Assembly: GCF_014205055.1 (NCBI RefSeq)
Contig: NZ_JACHMS010000001.1
Coordinates: forward strand, 2,790,001 to 2,854,000
Origin: Streptomyces luteogriseus
Lineage (GTDB): Bacteria; Actinomycetota; Actinomycetes; Streptomycetales; Streptomycetaceae
Direction: 5' to 3'
Length of the DNA: 64,000 nucleotides
This document shows positions 30,945 through 42,900 of the stretch, one piece after another. The number at the start of each line of letters is the position of its first letter. Within the stretch, counting starts at the first letter, position 1. The notes under the pieces were generated by a model. The model saw only the letters and a list, made by a program, of their open reading frames with translations. It did not search any database and had not been told where the DNA came from. The position numbers and the translations under genes are program-made.

Positions 30945-33900
30945 TCAGGACACGCCCAGGTCGCGGTCGATGAAGTCGAAGATCTCGTCGTCCGTGGCGG
31001 CGTCGAGATCGGTGGTGGCGTCCTTCTCAGCGGTGCTGAGCTGGGCGATGAGGTCACGCAGGTGGTCGGCGATGTCCTCGCGGGCCTGTGGGTCCGTGGC
31101 CACGCCGGTGAGCGCTTCCCCGATCCGCGTCAGCTCCCGCCTGATGTCGAGGACGTCGGTGATGCCCTGCTGTCCGTCCTTGGCGAGCTCCGTGTGCAGG
31201 AGTTCGGTGATGCGCTGTGAGTTGGGGTGGTCGAAGACGAGGGTGGCGGGCAGGCGCAGGCCGGTGGCCTTCTGCAGCCGGTTGCGCAACTCCATCGCGG
31301 TCAGCGAGTCGAACCCGAGATCCTTGAACGGCCTGCCCGGCGTGATCTCCGCCGTCGACCCGTGCGCCAGCACCTGCGCGGCCTCCTGCCGCACCAGCCC
31401 CAGCAACAACGCCCGCTGCTCCGCCTCCGTCAGCCCACCAAGCCGCTCCCGCAGACCCGCACCGGCCACTCCGGTGTCCGCCTCGTCCGCGGCCTCCCCG
31501 GTCTCCCGCAGCGCCTGGGCGGCTTCGGGGATGTCCTCGATGAGCGGCCGCCGCCGGGCCATCGCATACCCCGGCGTGAACAGTCCCCAGTCCATGTCGG
31601 CAACCGTCACCGACACCTCGTCCTGCTCCAGCACCTGCCGCAACGCCCGCACCGCCGGCACCGGATCCAGCAACCGCACACCACGACGCGACAACTGCGC
31701 CGCCGTCTCACCCTCCGCCATGGCGGTGGCCTGCCAGCCACCCCACGACACCGACGAACCCGCCAGACCACGCGCCCGACGCTCCCTCACCAACCCGTCA
31801 AGGAAGCCACCCGCAGCCGCGTTCGCACCATTACCCCCACTCCCCCACACCGCAGCACCGGAGGAAAACACCACAAACGCATCCAGCTCCAGCCCCGCAG
31901 CCAGCTCATCCAGATGACGAGCACCATCCACCCGAGCCGACAACACCTCCCCAAAATGATCCGGGGTGGCCTCGACGACCTGGGCATACCCGGACACACC
32001 CGCGGCATGGAAGACCGCGGTCAACGGGTGCTCGGCCGGAACGTCCGCGATCACCTCGGCGAGGGCCGCACGATCGGTCACGTCACACGCGACCACCGAC
32101 ACGTCCACACCCGACTCCCGCAACTGAGCGACCAGCTCGTCCGCACCTTCGGCGTCCGGGCCGCGGCGGCTCACCAGCAGCAGACGGCTCACACCCTCGT
32201 CCGCCAGCCAACGCGCGAGATGCCCACCGAGACCGCCCGTGCCGCCGGTGATCAGCACCGTGCCCCCGGGCTTGAACTCCCGCACCGGCACCGCACTCGC
32301 ACCCAACGGCGCCCGCACCAGACGGCGTGCATACACGCCCGAGGGCCGCACCGCGACCTGGTCCTCACCCTCACCCGCCGCCAGCACCGCAGCCAGCCCG
32401 GACGACACCCGCCCATCCCACTCGGCGGGAACGTCCACCAGACCGCCCCACACGCCCGGCAGTTCCAGGCCAGCCACCTGGCCCCACGCCCACAGCGACG
32501 ACTGCCCCGCGCTCACGGCATCATCCGAACCCACCGCCGCAGCACCCCGCGTCAGCACCCACACCGGCGCCACCAACCCGGCATCCCCATGCGCCTGCAC
32601 CAACCGCAGCGACGATGCGAGCGCCGTCTCCTGGTCCCAGGCCAGCAGCGACACGACACCAGCGACCTCACCCGCACCAGCGAGCCGTTCCGCCAGAGCC
32701 GCACGATCCGCAGACCCGTCCAGCACCCGCACCTCGGCACCCGCCGAAGTGAGCGCCCCCGTGACCTCCTCCACCGGAGCATCCACACCGGGGCTGACCA
32801 CCAGCCACACCCCACTCAAGCGGGCTTGGAGGGACATGCCGTTGGCGCGCCATTCGGTGCGGTAGCGCCAGGAGTCGATGGTCGTCTGCGCACGACGGCC
32901 CTTGCGCCAGGCCGACAGAGCGGGCAGCCAGGTCTCGGCGGCCTCGAGGGAGGCGGAGTCCACGCCGTCGGAGGCGTCGAGCACCTGGGCGAGATCCGCG
33001 AGGTCCTCTCGCTCGACGGCGTCCCAGAAGGCGGCATCCACCTCGTCCGTCGACGCGGTGTCGAGTTCGCCGCCGATGGTGACGCCTTCGAGCCAGTAGC
33101 GCTGGTGCTGGAAGGCGTAGGTGGGCAGCTCCACCCGGCGTGCCCCGCACCCGGCGAACACCATCGACCAGTCCACCGGAACACCGGCGACATATGCCTC
33201 GGCCAGCGACGTCAGCAGCCGCTGGGCACCGCCCTCCTCGCGCCGCAACGAACCCACCGTGACGACCGGCCGGTCCGCCGTCTCACCGGTCTCCGCCACC
33301 GCCACCGTCAGCACCGGGTGCGGGCTGGACTCGACGAAGACACCCGCCCCCTTCTCCACCAGCAGGCGCGTGACCGGCTCGAACCGCACCCGCTCCCGCA
33401 GATTCGTCACCCAGTACCGGGCATCCAACCCCGCCGTGTCCATCCGCTCACCGGTCACCGTCGAATAGAACGCAACCGACGACGACCGCGGCTCTATGTG
33501 CGCCAGCTCCGCGAGGAGTTCGTCGTTCAGCGCGTCCACCTGGGCCGAGTGGGAGGCATAGTCCACCGCGATACGACGGGCCCGAACCCCCGCCTCCTCG
33601 CACTCCGCCAACAGCGCGTCCAGCGCCTCGACCTCACCCGAAACCACCACCGAGGACGGCCCGTTCACCGCAGCCACACCCACCCGGCCCCCGAACCGGA
33701 CCAGACGCTCCTCCACCGCCTCGACCGGCAGGGAAACCGAACCCATCCCACCCCGGCCCGACAACTTCTCCCGCACCAGCCGCGAACGCACCGCAACCAC
33801 CCGGGCACCGTCCTCCAACGACAGCCCCCCAGCCACACACGCCGCAGCAACCTCACCCTGCGAATGACCCACCACCGCGGCCGGCTCCACCCCGAACGAA

Positions 33901-36900
33901 CGCCACACCGCCGCAAGCGACACCATCACCGCCCACAACACCGGCTGCACCACATCCACCCGCTGCCACAGCGGATCCTCAGCGCCCCGGAACACCACAT
34001 CCCGCAACGACCAGTCCACGAACGGCGCCAGCGCACGCTCACACGCCACCATCGACTCCGCGAACACCGGCGAGGCATCCCACAACTCACGCCCCATACC
34101 GACCCACTGCGAACCCTGACCCGGAAACACGAAGACGATGCGGCCGTTGGCTTCGGCGCTGCCCGTGACGACGTCGGTGCTCGGTTCCTGGGCCGCCACG
34201 GCGCGGACCTTCTCGGTCAGGGACGCCATGTCGCTGCCGAGCACCACCGCGCGGTGCTCCAGGCCCGCGCGTGTCGTCGCCAGCGAGAACGCCACGTCGA
34301 CGGGGTCGAGGGCCGGCGTGCGCTCCGCCAGATCGCGCAGGCGCTCGGCCTGGCCGCGCAGGGCACCGCCGGACCGGGCGGAGAGCACCCAGGGGACGAC
34401 GGATGTGACCAGTGCCGGAGTCGCCGGGCTCTCGGTGTCGGGGGAGGTCGGTGCCTCCTCTTCCGCCGGTGCCTCTTCGATGATCACGTGGGCGTTGGTG
34501 CCGCTGATCCCGAAGGAGGAGACGCCCGCGCGGCGCGGCCGGTCGGTCTCCGGCCACTGCCGTGCCTCGGTCAGCAGCTCCACCTCACCCGCGGTCCAGT
34601 CGACCTCGGGCGTCGGCTCGTCCACGTTGAGGGTCTTGGGCATCAGTCCGTGCCGCAGTGCCAGTACGGACTTGATGACGCCCGCGACACCGGCAGCGGC
34701 ACCCGTGTGGCCGATGTTCGTCTTCACGGATCCGAGCCACAGCGGCCGGTCGTCGGGCCGGTCCTGGCCGTAGGTGGCCAGCAGCGCCTGCGCCTCGATC
34801 GGGTCACCCAGCGTCGTGCCCGTGCCGTGCGCCTCGACCATGTCGACGTCCGCCAGTGCCAGCCCGGCGTTGGCGACGGCCGCACGGATCACCCGCTGCT
34901 GCGAGGGTCCGTTCGGCGCGCTCAGCCCATTGGACGCACCGTCCTGGTTGATCGCCGAGCCACGGATCACCGCCAGCACCTCGTGACCGTTGCGGCGCGC
35001 GTCCGAAAGCCTCTCCAGAACGATCATGCCGACGCCTTCGCCCCAGCCGATGCCGTCGGCCGCCGCCGCGAACGCCTTCGTACGTCCGTCCTGCGACAGT
35101 CCGCCGAGCGTGTCGAACTCGGCGAACGCGCCGGGCGTGGCCATGAGACCGACTCCGCCGGTCAGCGCGAGGGTGCACTCGCCGCTGCGCAGGGCCTGCG
35201 CGGCGAGGTGCAGGGCGACCAGCGAGGACGAGCACGCCGTGTCCACGCTGACGGCCGGTCCTTCCAGTCCGAGGGAGTAGGAGATCCGTCCGGACATGAC
35301 GCTTCCGGAAGAGCCGGTCACGGCATAGCCCTGGCTTGCCGGTGAGTTCATGAGCAGGGCGCCGTACTCGACTGCCGTGCCGCCGACGAAGACGCCGGTG
35401 TCGCTGCCGCGCAGCGACTGCGGGTCGATACCGGTCCGCTCCACCGCCTCCCAGGAGGACTCCAGCAGCAGTCGCTGCTGTGGGTCCATCGCCATGGCCT
35501 CGCGCGGGGAGATCCCGAAGAAGCCTGCGTCGAAGTCGCCCGCCTCGTGAAGGAATCCGGCACGGCGGAGGCTGCCGAGGTTCCAGCGGTCCCAGCCTCG
35601 GTAGGAGGGGAAGTCGGACATTCCCTCCCTGTTCTCCACCACCAGCTCCCACAGGTCCTCCGGGGAGGACACCCCGCCCGAGTAACGGCAGGCCATACCG
35701 ACGATCGCGAGCGGCTCGTCGGTCGAGGCCCTGACCACCTCACCGGCCGGTACGGCATCGGCGTCGGTGCCGACGAGTTCGCCGCGCAGGTGGGCGGCGA
35801 GCTGTCGCGGGTTGGGATAGTCGAAGACGAGGGTGGCGGGCAGGCGCAGGCCGGTGGCCTTCTGCAGCCGGTTGCGCAACTCCATCGCGGTCAGCGAGTC
35901 GAAGCCCAGATCCTTGAACGGCCTGTCCGGGGTGATCTCGGCAGTGGAGGAGTGCGCCAGGATGCCGGCGGCCTCTTCACGCACCAGGTCCAGCAAGAGG
36001 TCGAGTTGCTCGGCCTGGCCCATGGCCGCGAGCTCCGCCCGGAAGGCCGTGCCGCCCGTGTCCTCGCCGGTGGTGTCGTCGGACTCCTCCGCGAGCGCCC
36101 GTGCGGCCTCGGGAATGTCCTCGATCAACGGCCTGCGGCGCGCCATGGCATACCCGGGAGTGAACCTCCCCCAGTCCATGTCCGTCACCGTCAACGCCGT
36201 CTCGTCCTGCTCCAACGCCTGACGCAGCGCCTCCACCGCCAACGCCGGATCCATCGCCCGCACACCACGACGCTCAAGCTGCTCAGCGGTACCGTCCGTC
36301 GCCATACCCGTGGCCTTCCAGCCACCCCACGACACCGACGTCGCCACCACACCACGCGCCCGGCGCTCCCACGCCAGACCATCCAGAAACGCGTTCGCCG
36401 CCGCGTACGCACCATTGCCCGCACTGCCCCACACCGCGGCACCCGAAGAGAACAGCACGAACGCGTCCAACTCCAGCCCGGCGGTCAACTCGTCGAGATG
36501 ACGGGCGCCGAGGGTCTTCGAGGCCATCTGCGCGTGCATGTCGCCGGGGGCCAACTCGTGCACAGTGCCGTAGCTGGCGACGCCGGCGGTGTGGAAGACC
36601 GCGGTCAGCGGATGCTCCGCCGGAACGTCCGCGATCACCTGGGCGAGGGCCGCACGATCGGTCACGTCACACGCGACCACCGTGGCCTCGCAGCCCAGCG
36701 CACGCAGTTCCTCGACGAGGTCGGAGACCCCCTCGGCATCGGGTCCGCGGCGGCTCACCAGCAGCAGACGCGCAGCACCCTCACCCGCCAGCCAACGCGC
36801 CAGATGCCCACCGACGCCGCCCGTGCCGCCGGTGATCAGCACCGTGCCCCGGGGCTTGAACTCCCGCACCGGCACCGCACTCGCACCCAACGGCGCACGT

Positions 36901-39900
36901 ACCAGGCGGCGTGCATACACGCCCGAGGGCCGCACCGCGACCTGGTCCTCACCCTCACCCGCCGCCAGCACCGCAGCCAGCGACGACGACACCTTCTCGT
37001 CCCACACGGCCGGAACATCGACCAAGCCGCCCCACACGCCCGGCAGTTCCAGACCCGCGACCTGACCCCACGCCCACAGCGACGACTGCCCCGCGCTCAC
37101 GGCATCATCCGAACCCACCGCCGCAGCACCCCGGGACAGCACCCACACCGGCGCCACCAACCCGGCATCCCCATGCGCCTGCACCAACCGCAGCGACGAT
37201 GCGAGCGCCGTGTCCTCGCCCCAGGCCAGCAGCGACACGACACCGGCGACCTCACCCGCCTCGACGAGCCGTTCCGCCAGAGCCGCACGATCCGTGCCCG
37301 CTTCGATATCCAGGGTGCGCACCTCGGCACCCGCCGAAGTGAGCGCCCCCGTGACCTCCTCCACCGGAGCATCCACACCGGGGCTGACCACCAGCCACAC
37401 ACCACTCAAGGAGGCCGCCGACGGCACCGTCACCGAACGCCACAGAGTCCGGTACCGCCACGAGTCCAGCACCGCTTGGTCCTGCCGCCCCTTGCGCCAG
37501 GCCGACAGCGCCGGGACGACGCTTTCCCACGCCTGCTGGTCGACCCCGTCGACGAGCGAGGCCACGCTGTCGACGTCCGCACGCTCGACCGCACCCCAGA
37601 ACGCGGCATCCACCGGATCGGTCGTTCCACCACCGCTCTGGCCCGGCAGCATGGCGTCGGCCAGCCAGTAGTGCTGGTGCTGGAAGGCGTAGGTGGGCAG
37701 GTCCACGGACTGGGCGCCGGTGCCGTCGAAGGCCCTGGCCCAGTCGACAGGCGCCCCTGCGACATACGCCTCTGCCAGCGACGTCAGCAGCCGCTGGACG
37801 CCGCCCTCCTCACGCCGCAGCGAACCCACCGTGACGACCGGCCGGTCCGCCGTCTCACCGGTCTCCGCCACCGCCACCGTCAGCACCGGATGCGGGCTGG
37901 ACTCGACGAAGACCTGGTGTTCCTGCTCGGCCAGCAGGCGCGTGACCGGCTCGAACCGCACCCGCTCCCGCAGATTCGTCACCCAGTACCGGGCATCCAA
38001 CCCCGCCGTGTCGAACCGCTCACCGGTCACCGTCGAATAGAACGCCACCGACGACGACCGCGGCTCTATGTGCGCCAGCTCCGCGAGGAGTTCGTCGTTC
38101 AGCGCGTCCACCTGAGCCGAGTGGGAGGCATAGTCCACCGCGATACGACGGGCCCGAACCCCCGCCTCCTCGCACTCCGCCAACAGCGCGTCCAGCGCCT
38201 CGACCTCACCCGAAACCACCACCGAGGACGGCCCGTTCACCGCAGCCACACCCACCCGGCCCCCGAACCGGACCAGACGCTCCTCCACCGCCTCGACCGG
38301 CAGGGAAACCGAACCCATCCCACCCCGGCCCGACAACTTCTCCCGCACCAGCCGCGAACGCACCGCAACCACCCGGGCACCGTCCTCCAACGACAGCCCC
38401 CCAGCCACACACGCAGCCGCAACCTCACCCTGCGAGTGACCCACCACCGCGGCCGGCTCCACCCCGAACGAACGCCACACCGCCGCAAGCGACACCATCA
38501 CCGCCCACAACACCGGCTGCACCACATCCACCCGCGCCCACAGCGGATCCTCAGCGCCCCGGAACACCACATCCCGCAACGACCAGTCCACGAACGGCGC
38601 CAGCGCACGCTCACACGCCACCATCGACTCCGCGAACACCGGCGAGGCATCCCACAACTCACGCCCCATACCGACCCACTGCGAACCCTGACCCGGAAAC
38701 ACGAACACCACACCGGAGTCGACGGCCCGCCCGGTCACCACACCGGAGACATGCCCGCCCCCGGCCAGCGCCCGCACCCCGGCCAGCAACTCCTCCCGGC
38801 CCGCGCCCAGCACCACCGCACGCTGCTCGAACGCCGACCGCGTCCCCACCAGCGACACCCCCACATCCAGCGGGCCCGCTTCCGGCCGCTGCGTCAGGTG
38901 CTCCGCCAGCCGTGCCGCCTGTGCCCGCAGCGCGATCTCTGAGCGACCCGAAACGACCCACGGCGCCACCGGCAACGACACCGGGGCCACAGGCTCGTCC
39001 CGCTCCTCCTCCTCGGCCGCGGCCGGCGAGGCCTCTTCCAGGATCACGTGCGCGTTCGTCCCGCTGATCCCGAACGACGACACACCCACCCGGCGGGGCC
39101 GGTCCGTCTCCGGCCACGGGCGGGGATCGGTCAGCAGCTCCACCGCACCCGCCGACCAGTCCACCTCGGGTGTCGGCTCGTCGACATGCAGGGTCTTCGG
39201 CATCAGTCCGTGCCGCAGTGCCAGTACGGACTTGATCACGCCCGCGACACCGGCAGCGGCACCCGTGTGGCCGAAGTTGGACTTCACCGAGCCGAGCCAC
39301 AGGGGCCGCTCGGCGGGGCGGTCCTGGCCGTAGGTGGCCAGCAGCGCCTGCGCCTCGATCGGGTCACCGAGCCTGGTGCCGGTGCCGTGCGCCTCGACCA
39401 TGTCCACGTCGGCCGGCTTCAGACCCGCGTTGGCCAGCGCCGTACGGATGACCCGCTGCTGCGAGGGTCCGTTCGGGGCGCTCAGTCCGTTCGACGCACC
39501 GTCCTGGTTGATCGCCGAACCACGGATCACCGCCAGCACCTCGTGACCGTTGCGGCGCGCGTCCGAAAGACGCTCCACGACGACCATGCCGATGCCCTCG
39601 CCCCAGCCGGTGCCGTCCGCACCGGCGGCGAAGGCCTTGCAACGGCCGTCACCGGCCATGCCGCCCAAGGTGTCGAACTCCGTGAAGGCGCCCGGCGTGG
39701 CCATGATGGTCACGCCGCCCGCCAGCGCCAGATCGCATTCGCCGTTGTGGAGGGACTGGGCGGCGAGGTGCAGGGCGACCAGCGAGGACGAGCACGCCGT
39801 GTCCACGGTCACCGCGGGCCCTTCGAGGCCCAGTACGTAGGAGACACGACCCGACATCACGCTGCCGAGCGCGCCGGTCATGCCGTAGCCGCCGCCCGCC

Positions 39901-42900
39901 TCGGAGGATCCCATCAGCACAGCGGGGTAGTCCTGCGGGCCACCGCCGACGAAGACACCGGTGGCCGAGTTGCGCAGCGACTGCGGGTCGATGCCGGACT
40001 TCTCCACGGCCTCCCAGGAAACCTCCAGCAGCAGCCGCTGCTGCGGGTCCATCGAGGTGGCCTCGCGCGGGGAGATGCCGAAGAAGGAGGCGTCGAAGTC
40101 ACCGGCTCCCTGGAGGAATCCGGCCTGGTCGACCGCGGGTGTGCCCCACTGTTCCCAGCCTCGGTCCGTGGGGAAGGCGGACAGTTCGTCCCGGCCTTCG
40201 GCCAGCAGCCGCCACAGGCTTTCGGCATCGAGTACGCCACCGGGGTAGCGGCAGGCCATGCCGACGATCGCGAGGGGTTCGTCGTTCGCGGGCCGGCTCG
40301 TGGGCGTCACCGTGCCGGAGCCCGGCTCGCTGTCGACGAGTTCGGCGCGCAGCATGGCGGCCAGTCGTTCCGGGTCGGGGTGGTCGAAGACGAGGGTGGC
40401 GGGCAGGCGCAGGCCGGTGGCCTTCTGCAGCCGGTTGCGCAACTCCATCGCGGTCAGCGAGTCGAACCCGAGATCCTTGAACGGCCTGCCCGGCGTGATC
40501 TCCGCCGTCGACCCGTGCGCCAGCACCTGCGCGGCCTCCTGCCGCACCAGCCCCAGCAACAACGCCCGCTGCTCCGCCTCCGTCAGCCCACCAAGCCGCT
40601 CCCGCAGACCCGCACCGGCCACTCCGGTGTCCGCCTCGTCCGCGGCCTCCCCGGTCTCCCGCAGCGCCTGGGCGGCTTCGGGGATGTCCTCGATGAGCGG
40701 CCGCCGCCGGGCCATCGCATACCCCGGCGTGAACAGTCCCCAGTCCATGTCGGCAACCGTCACCGACACCTCGTCCTGCTCCAGCACCTGCCGCAACGCC
40801 CGCACCGCCGGCGCCGGATCCAGCAACCGCACACCACGACGCGACAACTGCGCCGCCGTCTCCCCCTCCGCCATGGCGGTGGCCTGCCAGCCACCCCACG
40901 ACACCGACGAACCCGACAGACCACGCGCCCGACGCTCCCTCACCAACCCGTCAAGGAAGCCACCCGCAGCCGCGTTCGCACCATTACCCCCACTCCCCCA
41001 CACCGCAGCACCGGAGGAAAACACCACAAACGCATCCAGCTCCAGCCCCGCAGCCAGCTCATCCAGATGACGAGCACCATCCACCCGAGCCGACAACACC
41101 TCCCCAAAATGATCCGGGGTGGCCTCGACGACCTGGGCATACCCGGACACACCCGCGGCATGGAAGACCGCGGTCAACGGGTGCTCGGCCGGAACGTCCG
41201 CGATCACCTCGGCGAGGGCCGCACGATCGGTCACGTCACACGCGACCACCGTGGCCTCGCAGCCCAGCGCACGCAGTTCCTCGACGAGGTCGGAGACCCC
41301 CTCGGCATCGGGTCCGCGGCGGCTCACCAGCAGCAGACGCGCAGCACCCTCACCCGCCAGCCAACGCGCCAGATGCCCACCGAGACCGCCCGTGCCGCCG
41401 GTGATCAGCACCGTGCCCCGGGGCTTGAACTCCCGCACCGGCACCGCACTCGCACCCAACGGCGCACGTACCAGTCGGCGTGCGTACACGCCCGAGGACC
41501 GCACCGCGACCTGGTCCTCACCCTCACCCGCCGCCAGCACCGCCGTCAGCGACGACGACACCTTCTCGTCCCACACGGCCGGAACATCGACCAAGCCGCC
41601 CCACACACCGGGCAGTTCCAGGCCAGCGACCTGGCCCCACGCCCACAGCGCCGACTGCGCCGCGCTCACGGCATCATCCGAACCCACCGCCGCAGCACCC
41701 CGGGACAGCACCCACACCGGCGCCACCAACCCGGCATCCCCATGCGCCTGCACCAACCGCAGCGACGATGCGAGCGCCGTCTCCTCGCCCCAGGCCAGCA
41801 GCGACACGACACCGCCGACCTCACCCGCACCGGCGAGCCGTTCCGCCAGAGCCGCACGATCCGCAGACCCGTCCAGCACCCGCACCTCGGCACCCGCCGA
41901 AGTGAGCGCCCCCGTGACCTCCTCCACCGGAGCATCCACACCGGGGCTGACCACCAGCCACACACCACTCAAGGAGGCCGCCGACGGCACCGTCACCGAA
42001 CGCCACACCGTGCGATACCGCCACGAATCAATGGTCGTCTGCGTCCGACGGCCCGTGCGCCAGGCCGACAGCGCCGGAACCACCGTCTCCCACGCCTGCG
42101 TGTCCACCCCGTCGACGAGCGAGGCCACGCTGTCGACGTCCGCACGCTCGACCGCACCCCAGAACGCGGCATCCACCGGATCGGTCGTTCCACCACCGCC
42201 CTGCCCCGGCAGTACCACGTCATCGAGCCAGTAGCGCTGGTGCTGGAAGGCGTAGGTGGGCAGGTCCACCCGGCGTGCCCCGCACCCGGCGAACACCACC
42301 GACCAGTCCACCGGAACACCGGCGACATACGCCTCGGCCAGCGACGTCAACAACCGCTGGACGCCGCCCTCCTCACGCCGCAGCGAACCCACAGCCGTCA
42401 GCGGCCGGTCCGCCGTCTCACCGGTCTCCGCCACCGCCACCGTCAGCACCGGGTGCGGGCTGGACTCGACGAAGACACCCGCCCCCTTCTCCACCAGCAG
42501 GCGCGTGACCGGCTCGAACCGCACCCGCTCCCGCAGATTCGTCACCCAGTACCGGGCATCCAGCCCCGCCGTGTCGAACCGCTCACCGGTCACCGTCGAA
42601 TAGAACGCAACCGACGACGACCGCGGCTCTATGTGCGCCAGCTCCGCGAGGAGTTCGTCGTTCAGCGCGTCCACCTGGGCCGAGTGGGAGGCATAGTCCA
42701 CCGCGATACGACGGGCCCGAACCCCCGCCTCCTCGCACTCCGCCAACAGCGCATCCAGCGCCTCGACCTCACCCGAAACCACCACCGAGGACGGCCCGTT
42801 CACCGCAGCCACACCCACCCGGCCCCCGAACCGGACCAGACGCTCCTCCACCGCCTCGACCGGCAGGGAAACCGAGCCCATCCCACCCCGGCCCGACAAC

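Larger units (their letters stand above)
31190..35717 (-). other. PKS module 14: KS-AT(methylmalonyl)-KR(inactive)-ACP
   Basis: KS Cys3239. AT YASH from Tyr3797. The KR has the same two lesions as module 12: GANAAAGG, with Asn4376 in place of the catalytic tyrosine and glycine in place of the asparagine. ACP Ser4548. Leaves a beta-ketone, predicted C7. Confidence 0.88.
35780..40280 (-). other. PKS module 13: KS-AT(methylmalonyl)-KR-ACP
   Basis: KS Cys1719. AT YASH from Tyr2273. The KR is A-type (tryptophan in AVWGSAG, no LDD) with catalytic Tyr2848 in AYAAAN. ACP Ser3018. Adds C7-C8 and leaves the C9 hydroxyl by prediction. Confidence 0.88.
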